Part shown: positions 53,401 to 64,000 of the stretch, in pieces
Numbering within the stretch: the first letter of the stretch is position 1
Layout: each line of letters opens with the position of its first letter
Assembly: GCA_030248065.1 (NCBI GenBank)
Contig: JASAMV010007482.1
Location: 50,565-114,564, forward strand
DNA: 64,000 nucleotides
Direction of reading: 5' to 3'
DNA from: Rhynchonema sp. JSB1_4
Taxonomy: Eukaryota; Nematoda; Chromadorea; Monhysterida; Xyalidae
The notes under the pieces: generated by a model
Databases searched by the model: none
The model's input: only the letters and a program-made list of their open reading frames with translations
Told to the model about the DNA's origin: nothing
Program-made: the position numbers and the translations under genes

Positions 53401-56400
53401 GAAGAATACGAAGTGGAGCAGGATGCTTTTCTCTTTCTATTCTTTTTCAATACACACCACCTTCGAAATCGGGCTCGTGTTGGTATAGTTTGCCCTCTTA
53501 CCCACCACATTCACAGGCCACAGACAAGACCGTACAATTCAAAGACCCAAACTGACCAATTCCTCCAGCGTGTGCAAGGCAAAAAGAGCCGGATAGATAA
53601 TCAACGCGAGCATTTCAGTGGGCAACGTACGCAGGTCACACATTGCGCCAACACGCGTGTCCAGTTTGATGCTTTGGCCACTCGAAAATGCGGTCTGGAA
53701 AATGAACAGAAAATGTGCGGGAATATTTGGTGAATGACAAGCCCAGTCTTGGTTTGAAATTTTCACGTTCTGCTTGCAAAATAAAATTCTTTCATAAAAT
53801 AAAGCTTTGATGTCCCCAGACGCAAATTGAACCTGGAAAAAATTGGAAAAACATATCACAGGTTGCACCAGTTGACCAAGAAAACGTTTGATGAATTTAA
53901 TGTTGTAAACGAAAAAAGAAACGCAAACCTGATTGTCAAAAATGTTTCGCGGTCTTACCAAATGGGATGCAAAGAATCGATGAATTCATCAGGAAAAAAC
54001 TAACACAAGAAAGCACAATCAAAAAAAACCAAACTGTGGCGTGGTGACAAACGCTAATATGTCTTGTGACATAACTACACCGCACAAAATACAATCAACC
54101 GCCAGAATCAACAGACCGATTTGAGCAATCCAAGTACGTACAAAGGCAACAGTCGCAAATTGGTCCTTGGCGCCAGCACCGATTGTGCACCGAACGTCAC
54201 TGGCAGGGCGTGATGGTAGCTGCAAAGTTTTGCGACTCATCAATACGGATCAGACACTGTCGGGTGTTGGCACGCACAAAACTGTCGATGTCGGGTTTTG
54301 AAACGCCCGGATATCAACATCCTCAGATGTTGGGCGTCGGGTACCGCCGATCCCGACCCCTACTCATCAACGAGAAATGTTAAAAAACATTTTTTAGTGA
54401 TTTTCTCAGAAAACCACTGAAAAAGTGAACGAAGCCTCACAACTGTAAAAAATCATGACCACAATTACCTCATCAATAAATGGAGTTTTTCTCTAAATGT
54501 GAAGCCCTAGGAGCCCTACTCGACGAAATGTGGTAAATCAACATGTTTCAAACATGTTACCCAAAATGAAGCCAAGGAGCTCCATTAGTTTTTTTACATT
54601 TGTCAGATGATGATCATCGCAAACGTTGTTGAATGTTGCCGCAATCTCGTTGCGTGCCTTTCAAAACATGTGCACTTCGATCACAGAACTGTTAAAAAAT
54701 GTGCGAAAATGAATGAAAAGTTTACGACCGGTTTTGCTAACAAAACCTTGCTTTTTTGGTTGAATTTTGGCAAGAGGGCTCTATTTGGAACGTTTCCGAT
54801 TTGGGATCACGCCGATTTTTAGGGCTCGTCATGAAAACTGCGGTATAGTAAATTTCTAATTTCGTTGCCTCATGCATTTTTACAGACGCAGGAAAACTCC
54901 CGTTCGAAGTCGAAGCAGGCAACAAGCTCAACATACAGTCAACATGCCACGCAGCTGGATCGTGTGCGTTTCGAATGTTTCAGTCACACAAGCTGTGTGT
55001 GTGTGTCAGCTGCGTGGCTTGTTGACTGTGTGTTGAGCTTGTTGCCAGTCTGTAAAAATGCATGAGGCAATGAAATTAGAAACTTACTATGGGTGATATT
55101 TTCGAAACGGTGTAAAGGTCAGTTGGGCCCTGATCGACTCAGACAAACGAAAGACCGTAAAAACCGAAAATGGCAATAACCAAATGGAAATGATTGCTGC
55201 AGCAGACAGGCGAGCGCAGCACAAGACAGCAGTATACACTGTTCAAATAAAAATTTGAACTGAAACATTTTCCAGTTGCTGTAGCCACGGACAGGACAGC
55301 ACACGTGACTCACATGTGCAATGCAGCATCCAGATTGTAAGATGAATGCTACCATGATCGGGAATCATCTTCATTTACAATACGCTTCACCATGAAACAT
55401 CACCAGATGCAGGCAAACGAAAGCAAGCTGCGCAAGTGGTGCTCGTATTATCGGGCTACCCAGTGATAGTGAAACATCACTAAACAGACTGAACTTGCTT
55501 CGGTTAGCTTCGCAGTGTTGTGCCAAGTCGAATGATACCAAACACGGTCTGTTTCTGTCAAGTTTTGAGACTGAAATGTGCATTACAAAATATTGGAACC
55601 ACTTCACGTAGCGACAGTAACCCGAACCAAGAGCACTTTCTTATCAAGCTTTGTGTGCGTTGTCAGTTGATCACAAATATTGTGGAACTACAGAAATCAT
55701 AATGCAACAAACAGCACATGCGTAACATGAAATTCAAGCTGATTATAACGGATTGAAATTTTGTCACGTTTTTGAGTGAGGTATAATAAGCATTATTATG
55801 CATCTAAGAGGGCACTGTTTCAAGCTTACGCCGAGCTTACACTGAGCTTTCTTACACCGAGTTTTCCACTGACCTTTACACCCAACTGACCTTTACACCG
55901 TTTCGAAAATATCACCCTATACCTACCAAAAATGGGATTCAACTAAAAAAGATGAGCGTCGTACAGCCCAAATCATAAATCGCCAAGGACAATAAAGTTT
56001 TCAAGACACTTTATTGCTCAATGGTGTTGGATTATGTTTCACGCTTGCATGACCAGGCACAGCTGTATTCTGCTCAACTGATCAACTGAGTCGCGCAAAG
56101 GAAAAAATCGAAAAATACAGGTCCACAGTGCCATGTCCACAGCATAATGACTGATCGGTTGACTAAAATCCGCCTTTTTCGGCCACTGCGTGCATGCGGA
56201 ATGTTTGCTGCGCATAGTGGACAATCACAATTTGGTGATTTGGTCAGACTGGGGGTCAGCCAAAATGAGCGTTCAAAACCACGTATAGTGGCTCCCACTA
56301 TAAAGAGGATAGACCGCAGCCAGCCAAAACACAGACCCCCCGCCACTCACGATGTGAGCGCATCCACAGCCGAACTGACCAGAGCGTCCTTGGCGTCCCG

Positions 56401-59114
56401 CACATCACCGGCCTGAACCGTCCGGTCGACGGCTGAATCGGGTGTTTTCAAAGTCGTTATGTCGATTAATGCGTTCATTCATTCGATGTTTTAAAAAAAA
56501 TGTGATCTAAATAGGATCAGTCGGTTCCGCTTTCGAAAGCGTACGCATGTGGGGAGCGAGAAACAGAAAATAGAAATCGTACTTACCACAAAAAGCCACT
56601 TCCAGATCCGATGACAAAAAGTTGTAACTATACGTGACAAAATTCATTTGTTCTCAATACAATAATCCATTTTCCAGACAATCAACGGTGATGCCAAGAA
56701 AGCACGTACCCAATTTGGCCAGCAATGACGTCATGGCCAATACATCGAGTTTGTCATGCAAATCGTTGACTTTGTTGGTCACCGGCAGACACAGCGTGTG
56801 CACACGGATGCGACGGTCGCCTGAAACAGCAAGGAAATTGTTGGTGTAGTTGGTTATTTCAGCAGTACAACATTAGAACGATATCAAACTTGGTGATCGG
56901 GCCGACCCTACTTTGGTCACGTGCCTATTCTCATCGAGCATGCGTGAAATTCACTGAGTCCACTAACTTCGACCAGCGTAAAACTCTTCATTCCGGGTCT
57001 GTGAACAGACTCCAAAATTATAGGCTTCACGAGGATTTCTTAACAGCCTTAGTCAAAAAGTCACATGACCAAGGCCAGCACGGTCCAATCCGATCACCAA
57101 GTTTGATATCGCTCTTCGTGCTGTGCAACAACGTTTGCGTCGCTCCAGGTCCAGCTACAGGAGTTTTCCGATTGCAGACCCTGGGGGAAATGTAGTCCGT
57201 GGGAAATCTGATCTTGAAAATTATGTTTATTCCCAGAGCACCATGGAACTTTATTCGAACACCTTTCCGAATGGAGCCGCAGGCAAACATTTTGTACTTT
57301 TAGAACAAAATTGATTCAGAATTCAAAGGTGGTTTTGATGGTATTTTGATTTCATGTGCACAACAAAACTTATGACCAGAAAAGCAAAATTTTTTTCAGG
57401 GAGGGGGCTGCAACTGGAAAACTCCGATATGTTGCTCATTTAGTTTTAGTTGCTTTCTGTGTGATTTCGACATAAGCAAGAGGCTCGCGCAGTGATTTCG
57501 TTCTTGCCGCAAGTGAACGAAGTAGTCGGGTTGTAACATCAACCATTGCTACGACGCACAAAACCAATAAAGAAGCCGAATTAACGCATTCAACTTAAAA
57601 GTTAGTTTCGCAGTTAGTTTTCTTAGTTAGTTACCCAAATGCCTCATTACCTCTAGACGATGTGTAGAGCAGTGCGGCTTGGAATGACGCGAACGTACAA
57701 TCACCTAACGATTCGTCGTAGTCAACCTGCAATATTACATTGTGATGTTTCATCGGTCCAGAATGCACACGAGTTTGGTCGGCATCGACCTGGTCACGTG
57801 ACTGATCGACAATAGTCAATAACCTTCGCAAGAACCCGAGCTCACAACAGGCCCAGTCCACTGAATCCGAATCAGCTAATGCCATCTGAAGACCCATACC
57901 AAAGGGCTCAATCGCCACCGCGTCCGGATGCGGTCAACGGGATGTATATGGCGATGTCTCGTTTGATACGCATTCACGGCAGCCTGGGGACGCCAGCCAC
58001 GTCGCTAAATGGTGGTACACGGAAGTGGCGGACAATCACCAACCCACCATCTGTTCTGGACTGTTGACAACATGGACTGATGCCAATATGCCCTCTGAGC
58101 CCTATACTTGCGGGCCGGAAAAAAACCGTTTTTTTTCCGAAAAAAAACCGAAAAAAACCGTTTTTTTTCCGAGGCCCGGAAAAATACGTTTTTATTTTTC
58201 CGGAAATTTTGCCAAGTGGCAACTTTTGGAAAAAAAACGGTTTTTTTCCAAAAATTTCCGGAATATTTTCAAAGGTTGCGAAAGAATGTTGTCAAAACCA
58301 ATGTAAATCGGTGCTAAACAGTTCAAAATGAGCACTTTTTAATCTCCAAGTGCATTTTTAGCCTGTTTCAGGCCATTTCCCGACAAAATTTTCTCCAAAA
58401 TAGGCGTTTTTGGACGATGGGTATCCTTAATTAAGTACTGGAAAAATATTTGAAAAAAAACGGTTTTTTTCCGAAAAAAACGGTTTTTTTCCAAAAATAT
58501 ATGTTGCGGAAAAATACGCAAGTATACTGAGCCCGGCATTGCCGCTTGACGTAGACGAGGATTAATGCATAATTTTCTGTTCTGTTAACATGTCCTGTGA
58601 TCTGTCCTGATGTCCGTGATCTCTTTTTCTCTCCTTGGCGCTTATGTAGCTTTTATTTGCTGTAGTTTTGTTATAACCAGTGTTGTAACTATTTTTATTT
58701 CCGTAATTGTCCCACCCGGTCTTGTAACTGTGCTTCTATTACTAATTTACGTGCATGGTTTTATGCGTCATTGAGAGCAATAAACCAACCAACCCATACC
58801 AAAACAGAAAATCATTTACATAGATCGGATGAGGAAAAATAATTGTTTTTCTCTTTTGGGCGTAGGTATAGGTGCAGACCTCTGCTTCTCTGGTCCGAAT
58901 GTATTCGTCGACGAAATCAATTTTGAAGATCGACTGTAGTTACATGGTGCAGTCGCCAATAAAATGTCAACTCAAAATGAAGCCAAAATAAAACGAGTCA
59001 AAACAGGAGACCATACCTGTACACCCAATACACTGTCGGGATTGATGTTTGGCAAGGCCAGCAGATCTGTTGAGCGTACGAAGAAATTGCCATAGAATTG
59101 TTTCAGCGTCAGAC
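50423..59114 (-). CDS. SEC24: SEC24, COPII coat cargo-binding subunit, 3' half
   Basis: SEC24 pairs with SEC23 in the inner COPII coat and selects cargo for ER-to-Golgi transport. Minus-strand exons found: 59017-59114, 57651-57726, 56710-56820, 56351-56432, 53557-53694, 52512-52691, 51669-51775, 50423-50546. Landmarks: FYGNFFVRSTDLLALPNINP, FASFQAALLYTSSR, GDRRIRVHTLCLPVTN, AVDRTVQAGDVRDAKDALV, a gelsolin-like part (GVYLLDTGTYMYIYVGQAV) and the C-terminal VDDRTESSHSYVEFLQFV. Phases agree except between 56351-56432 and 53557-53694, where one exon covering the helical segment before the gelsolin domain (YRS...LALLK in other species) was not found. The exons for the first half of the protein are absent; the inverted repeat begins just beyond the last exon found. 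The exon at 59017-59114 has a mirrored duplicate at 59886-59983. Confidence 0.92.
50569..50767. repeat. 25-bp minisatellite, eight identical units
   Basis: Unit AATAAATAGTATTTATTGCATCTTT starts at 50571, 50596, 50621, 50646, 50671, 50696, 50721 and 50746 without a mismatch. Each unit contains the palindrome AATAAATA-G-TATTTATT. The array ends 23 bp from the acceptor of the last SEC24 exon (50546), so it occupies the place of the branch point and pyrimidine tract. Confidence 0.95.
53310..53494. mobile_element. GGCAAACTACACC-family MITE, full copy 2
   Basis: Full-length, 185 bp, close to the copy at 35370-35552. It lies in SEC24, between exons 52691 and 53557. Confidence 0.82.
54844..55090. 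mobile_element. TATAGTAAATTT-family MITE, copy 2
   Basis: 247 bp. Ends TATAGTAAATTTCTAATTTC and GAAATTAGAAACTTACTAT. Arms pair for about 100 bp (GCCTCATGCATTTTTACAG, GGCAACAAGCTCAACA, GCCACGCAGCT). It lies in a SEC24 intron. Confidence 0.82.
56877..57118. mobile_element. GATATCAAACTTGG-family MITE, copy 4
   Basis: Ends GATATCAAACTTGGTGATCG and CGATCACCAAGTTTGATATC with TTGGTCACGTG / CACATGACCAAGG just inside. It is the best-ended copy of the family and lies in a SEC24 intron. Confidence 0.8.
58103..58526 (+). mobile_element. TATACTTGCG-family MITE, copy 4
   Basis: 424 bp with exact 8-bp flanks CTGAGCCC (58095-58102 and 58527-58534). The outer breakpoint of the large inverted repeat lies inside it, near 58290. 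Confidence 0.9.
58580..58795 (+). mobile_element. LINE 3' tail in the left arm
   Basis: TGTCCTGTGATCTGTCCTGA ... TTTTATGCGTCATTGAGAGC, ending in AATAAACCAACCAACC. It is mirrored at about 60220-60430 in the right arm. Confidence 0.7.
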
Positions 59115-59734
59115 CTGGAAGCAGACGGTGGCCGGGTTATTTGACTAAAACTGCACTTTACTGACATGCCGCATGCTGGGTCAGGTTAGTTGTCACGAAT
59201 GTCACGTCGACGGGCTCGATTACCCAGCGAAACCTGGGCGTAGTTAGATCTCCAAAAATATTAAAACGTATTTTTTTTAAAATTCTTCTGTTCACAACTA
59301 ATCTTTTGTCATACTCTCGCATCCTTTGGTTGGGGATGTGGAATGGGTAGGGTCTTGCGATTTCGTTATTTCTGTGATTTCGACCAGTGTGAATGCAGGA
59401 AAAGGCGAGAAGCTGGACGAAATCGCGGACAGACAGACACAGACAACATTCAATCAGAAACTAAATGTACGCAGGCAGAGCCACAACAATGTACAACGGT
59501 GCAATACCGGACGGTGCCGGATACTGTGACATAAAGAAATCCGAATGTTCCGACCGTTCTTCTCTATGTATTATTGAGTTGGTGCCGACGCAATAAGCTA
59601 ACTAACCAGTGTGAATGCTTCTCACAGCTCAGCTCACAAGGGAACAAAGTTTACGCTGGTAGAAAGCACAGAAATAACGAAATCGCACGATCACCCAACC
59701 CATTTTGCACACCCCCCAGGCTTTTGCTTGCAAC

Positions 59735-59780
59735 CCCCCCCCCCCCCCCCCCCCCCCCCCCGCCCCGGCGCCCCGCCCCT
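59735..59780. repeat. Poly-C tract at palindrome spacer
   Basis: About 26 consecutive C, then CGCCCCGGCGCCCCGCCCCT. It lies close to the inner breakpoint of the right arm and is a likely weak point of the assembly. Confidence 0.8.
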
Positions 59781-59885
59781 CCCCCGACCATACCCGATCC
59801 AGCGTGACAACTAACCTGACCCAGCATGCGGCATGTCAGTAAAGTGCAGTTTTAGTCAAATAACCCGGCCACCGTCTGCTTCCAG

Positions 59886-59983
59886 GTCTGACGCTGAAAC
59901 AATTCTATGGCAATTTCTTCGTACGCTCAACAGATCTGCTGGCCTTGCCAAACATCAATCCCGACAGTGTATTGGGTGTACAG
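59886..59983 (+). pseudogene. Mirrored duplicate of a SEC24 exon
   Basis: It encodes the same residues as exon 59017-59114 (FYGNFFVRSTDLLALPNINP) on the opposite strand, with both splice borders kept. In this orientation it has no SEC24 partner exons, so it is not functional if the assembly is right. Confidence 0.85.
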
Positions 59984-60479
59984 GTATGGTCTCCTGTTTT
60001 GACTCGTTTTATTTTGGCTTCATTTTGAGTTGACATTTTATTGGCGACTGCACCATGTAACTACAGTCGATCTTCAAAATTGATTTCGTCGACGAATACA
60101 TTCGGACCAGAGAAGCAGAGGTCTGCACCTATACCTACGCCCAAAAGAAAAAAACAATTATTTTTCCTCATCCGATCTATGTAAATGATTTTCTGTTTTG
60201 GTATGGGTTGGTTGGTTTATTGCTCTCAATGACGCGTAAAACCATGACCGTAAATTAGTGACAAAAGCACAGTTACACAAGACCGGGTGGGACAATTACG
60301 GAAATCAAAGATAGTTACAACACTCGTTATAACAAACCTACAGCAAATAAAAGTTACATAAGCGCCAAGGAGAGAAAAAAGAGATCACGAACATCAGGAC
60401 AGATCACAGGACATCTTAACAAAACAGAAAAATTATACATTAATACTCATCTACGTCAAACGGCAATGCCGGGCTCACG

Positions 60480-60717
60480 TATACTTGCGTTTTTTTCCGC
60501 AAAATATATTTTTTGGAAAAAAACCGTTTTTTTCGAAAAAAAACCGTTTTTTTTTTCAATATTTTTGCAGTACTTAATTAAGGATACCCATCGTCCAAAA
60601 ACGCCTATTTTGGAGAAAATTTTGTCGGGAAATGGCCTGAAACAAGCTAAAAATGCACTTGGAGATTAAAAAGTGCTCATTTTGAACTGTTTCGCGCCGA
60701 TTTACATTGGTTTTGAC
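60480..60717 (-). mobile_element. TATACTTGCG MITE, truncated, in right arm
   Basis: It starts with TATACTTGCG at 60480 and stops at the arm breakpoint; about 190 bp of the element are missing. It is a copy of the left-arm element by duplication, not an independent insertion. Confidence 0.8.
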
Positions 60718-60817
60718 GACGGCGATCGTGTTATGTGCCGTACTACTTCGTTCAGTTACGTATATACTGGGGAAATAAAAATTTTTTTGCCTTATTTTGC
60801 CAAAAACTGTGTTGCAG

Positions 60818-61047
60818 CCACGTTTCAAAATATTGTCACATTGGACTTGTGCCGTGCACGTTGCGACTCGATGGCCACCTGCAAGTCCGTTGACTACAAT
60901 GCCAGCCAGAAAAGGTGCTACCCGCAATCGGCGGACACTCGTACGAACCCATTGGGCCTGTACTTGGGAGATCCATGTGTAAGGGGCAGCCAAACGTTTG
61001 ACTCAAGGGTGTTCACTGAACGATGTAACAGGCCGAACAGCGTGTGA
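60818..61047 (+). CDS. PAN/apple-domain protein, terminal exon
   Basis: A strong acceptor (TTTTTTGCC...GTTGCAG) ends at 60817. The exon reads 76 codons to a TGA at 61045-61047. It carries LCRARCDSMATCKSVDYNAS, then CYPQ and two further cysteines (DPC, TERC). The C-x3-C-x5-C-x-S-V-D-Y-N arrangement is typical of PAN/apple domains of extracellular matrix and cuticle proteins. Upstream exons are not visible: the sequence to the left is the right arm of the palindrome. The frame is also open upstream to 60673, but that part is transposon. Confidence 0.65.
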
Positions 61048-61210
61048 CACTCTTCCTCGATAATTACGCAAATGTACCATCTCTATTTAGCGTTATATTT
61101 GTGACCGGTCAACATTTTTTCGTTGTGCGTATATATTCATAATGCATAACCTTTCTTGCCTCAGTATATTATCATTTGGAACCACTGGCAGAATGCCAAG
61201 TACGCCGCAC

Positions 61211-61928
61211 CAGGGTTGGGCAAAAAAAAAAAATTTTTTTTTAAAAAAAATTTTTTTTTTTAAAAAAAAAGGTTTTTTAAAAAATTTTTTTTTTAAAAAA
61301 AAAAATTTTTTTTTTTAAATTTTGGGGGGAACAAAATGTTCTAAAACGTCCAAAAATGGCCTTTTTGGGGGTTATTTTTTGTCATTTTTTCTCAAGGGTC
61401 AAAAAATTTTCTTCACAAAATCACCTTTGGAGCATGTATTTGGTACCTAAGATACCCCAAATGATGTTATTATACCTTCCCGTAATACATGGGACACAGT
61501 ATGCATGTGCCTACATGGTACTTTCATGTCATACCCCATCAGGTCGGTCATATACGACTGATTCAGCTACCCGACAAGTATTTCTGCAGCTTATATTCTC
61601 AATTCTGTGTGGTTTATGTGTGAATCTTGCTTATTCGGCCACAAACTGTTGTGTCCGACACCACAGAGCAGCAATCAGCGGTCCATATCAAGCACAGACT
61701 GTTGGATCGCACCGAAATGACGTAAACACCCTTGATAAGTGATGCAAACCAAGTCACAAAAGTGACTTGCCAATTAAAGTTGCATTTTTTCGCGATTTTG
61801 CGCGTTTTTTAGGCAAATTTGGTAAAATTTCCCCGAATCTCAGACTTTTAAAAAAAAATTTTTTTTTTTTTAAATTTTTTTTTAAAAAAAAAACTTGTTT
61901 AAAAAAATAAATTTTTTTTCCAACCCTG
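61211..61928. mobile_element. hAT MITE with poly(A)/poly(T) arms, CGCCGCAC duplication
   Basis: 718 bp. Ends CAGGGTTGG and CCAACCCTG, flanked by exact CGCCGCAC (61203-61210 and 61929-61936). Arms of about 110 bp consist of alternating A and T runs, the same design as 9288-10000 with different end sequence. The middle is unique, without a transposase. Confidence 0.9.
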
Positions 61929-61936
61929 CGCCGCAC

Positions 61937-64000
61937 CAGCCGAGGTTTTGCGAATACCCCGCCGCCGGGCTAATTTGGGAAAAAAGTTTTTGTCGTGTGC
62001 CGTTACTCATGTGTTTTACCGCTGTGCGCTTCACGACACGAAAAAAAACACTGGAATACCTGTGTATATACACATAGCTTCTTCAACCGCGGAACTTTCA
62101 TGCTAACATGCATTGGTGATGTAAATTAGCCTGGACGCAAATTTTGTCTGCTTCACGAGAAATAAAACCATGTCTCTCATTGTTCCGATGCGATGGACAA
62201 AATTTCGTGTTGCAATCTGCGGGCTCATTTGGGGGAATTTTTATTAATATATGAACTCCAATTAGCCCCCAGGGGACTTTGGTGTTCTTCGGTACTATTA
62301 TTATTATCAGTATTATTGTTATCATTGCTGGTACTATCAGCTTTCTCTTTTTTTCGCTAATTTCGCAAGCAATAGAGTGAACCAGGTCATGAAAATACTA
62401 TTCCTCTGTTTTATGTGTGGAAGCGGCCCTCATCTCGCCGCCAGAAATATCACGAAACTGGCCTTTTTCTGCGGCACCACAATTCAGCCCAGAAACCAAC
62501 AAAATCGGCTGAACGATCAATGCGTGTCTTATAATTTTGTCCACTTGTGCCCAATTTACTCTAGCATTGTTTTTTTTGGAAATTTCACATATCATTTCGC
62601 AGACATTGATGCGATGTGACTACCTAGCCAGATTTGATCTGATCACATCCGATGACCATGATTTATATCGACAAATGTGCGTTTGCGAAATAAATGCGTG
62701 ATATTATTTCCCATACCAGCTCCATGTCTGAGAACGGGTGGTCGAAAGTTGAAAAGTAGGGAGCCGACCTCTACATAATACACTTGAAATGTTTGGTGCG
62801 TTGCCTGAGTTCTTGCTACATCGATTAAACTAGCTTTTTCACAAAACGCTTGGGCTTTTATTTGATGCTACGTTTAACCCGATGGCGCTACCATAGTTCG
62901 CGCTATGTTGCCAAGAACACTCAAATTTGGCGGAAATTTTTTTCAGATGTACTGTATGTTTGGCCCACTTAGCATCCGAATAAAGGCAAACCATCAGTGC
63001 GGTCAAAAAGCCCCATTACCAGTCTGATCGCTTATTATCGACGGTTGCTCATCGGTCCCTTCTCATACTGTAATTGAAAAAAATGTGGTTGACAGCGATG
63101 TGAATCGTTGAACATTTGCAGATGAAAAAGCGGCGGTGTCAAACTGAGGTGATCTGATCTGAGCTGCACATTCGGTGCGTTCATCTTTGGTCGAGGCCTT
63201 TCCATCGAATGATCGCTGTCAACTTTCAGCTGGAGCTGTGCATCAATCGGCGATTTTGGTTTATCTACCGACTTCATCATCATTTGATCATCACTTCGTC
63301 ATCATTTTTAGCCGTCGTTGAAAACTGAAACATGATTTTGAGCTATCTATTCATCAAGAAAAACTGTGCAAGATCTTTAGACACGAAGCATGAATTAATT
63401 GGAAGCCAATCATTCTCGGTACCATCCTTCGTTAGGTGGCCTTAAAGGTGCTGGTTAACAACCCTTCGACCGCGCTTGATCTTGGGGGGTAGTATATATA
63501 AACAAAGCTTGGACATCGTGTTACTCGACCCTAATTGGTTGGTTGGTTGGAGCCGATTGGTTGCTTCCTGATGTTTCACGGCCACGTTGAAGTTTGCCCC
63601 TGGTGAAAAAAACCGAAAAAATTTGAAACGCTGCTGTGACACGAATAGGCTGTTTCAAAGTTTGATACTGGAGTGACAGCAACCTCCAGCATTGTGGCGA
63701 AAACCGCAGTGCACAATAGATATTGAAACGTCCGCATTGTTGAATAAAAAAATAAAAGGTTTCAGAAACCTGGCCATTTTTTGTTAGGATTTTCTACTCG
63801 TATAATTTTAAGCATCTGTGGTGAATGAAATAAATTGTCAATTACAAATAAAAATCCTCTAATTATCAAGATTTTTGTTTGTGCTTCCCAGTTTTCAAAA
63901 CCCTACACAGCTCACACAATGTTTACCACAACATGCGCAAGGCAGCCATTCCACAGCGCACACACAACGACAACACACAGCCGGTAGCGACAACACAGTG
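61937..64000. other. No supportable gene
   Basis: Short frames are present (for example 82 codons on the minus strand at 63035-63283), but none shows family motifs or a splice partner. One TGAAACATCA motif lies at 63571. Confidence 0.45.

Larger units (their letters stand above)
58290..60717. repeat. Large inverted repeat (arms ~910 bp, spacer ~604 bp) duplicating a SEC24 exon
   Basis: Arm 58290-59199 is the reverse complement of 59804-60717. Each arm contains part of the TATACTTGCG MITE, a LINE 3' tail and one SEC24 exon. The inner ~420 bp are almost identical (one difference noticed near 58852), while the outer ~480 bp differ by many substitutions and small indels. The spacer 59200-59803 is unique sequence ending in a poly-C and G/C-rich tract. 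Confidence 0.9.

Noticed and set aside
58853..58950. Open frame after an acceptor (SIFKIDFVDEYIRTREAEVC), present in both palindrome arms
   Set aside because: SEC24 reads directly from exon 59017-59114 into 57651-57726 in phase and in the family alignment; this segment has no counterpart in SEC24 and no good donor.
58967..60033. Two identical 66-residue frames on opposite strands, looking like a gene pair
   Set aside because: They are shadows of the SEC24 exon in the two arms of the inverted repeat.
63035..63283. 82-codon minus-strand frame beginning with three Met
   Set aside because: No recognised motif or upstream exon; low-complexity start; could be chance.

Overview
The window comes from an intron-rich invertebrate metazoan genome. 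Five genes can be rebuilt exon by exon with conserved GT/AG borders and compatible phases. The housekeeping proteins are clearly animal (IDH3 gamma, KAT8/MOF, SEC24), and there is an insulin/relaxin-type prohormone and a PAN/apple-domain exon. The introns are packed with MITEs, mostly with 8-bp target-site duplications typical of hAT elements, and there is a CR1-like LINE. I cannot name the phylum.

Layout. 1-6775, minus strand: mitochondrial NAD-isocitrate dehydrogenase gamma-like subunit, eight exons; the 3' end runs off the left edge and intron 1 is swollen by nested transposons. About 6900-8300: 5'-truncated CR1-like LINE plus a second 3' tail. 8300-18800: no confident gene; several foldback elements and a tRNA-like sequence at 17901. 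18820-20600, plus strand: five-exon gene for a small secreted cysteine-rich protein of unknown family. 22000-24000: nested MITEs. 24194-25186, minus strand: two-exon insulin/relaxin-like prohormone. 26300-27911: degraded LINE and a hAT element that keeps part of its transposase. 28000-30300: little that can be supported. 30366-41620, minus strand: 15-exon gene for a nuclear protein with RRM-like folds. 42185-48120, minus strand: KAT8/MOF histone acetyltransferase, 11 exons, apparently complete. 50423-59114, minus strand: 3' half of SEC24 (COPII coat). 58290-60717: a large inverted repeat that duplicates one SEC24 exon; no upstream SEC24 exon was found beyond it. 60818-61047, plus strand: PAN-domain terminal exon. 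61211-64000: a poly(A)/poly(T) hAT MITE and otherwise nothing secure.

The genes share no pathway; this is an ordinary stretch of housekeeping and secreted-peptide genes. The points of most interest are the insulin-like prohormone with unusual B-chain cysteine spacing, the unassigned cysteine-rich secreted protein, the graded-divergence palindrome that interrupts SEC24, the layered transposon insertions whose order of arrival can be read from their target-site duplications, and a 10-bp motif (TGAAACATCA) that recurs far above chance.
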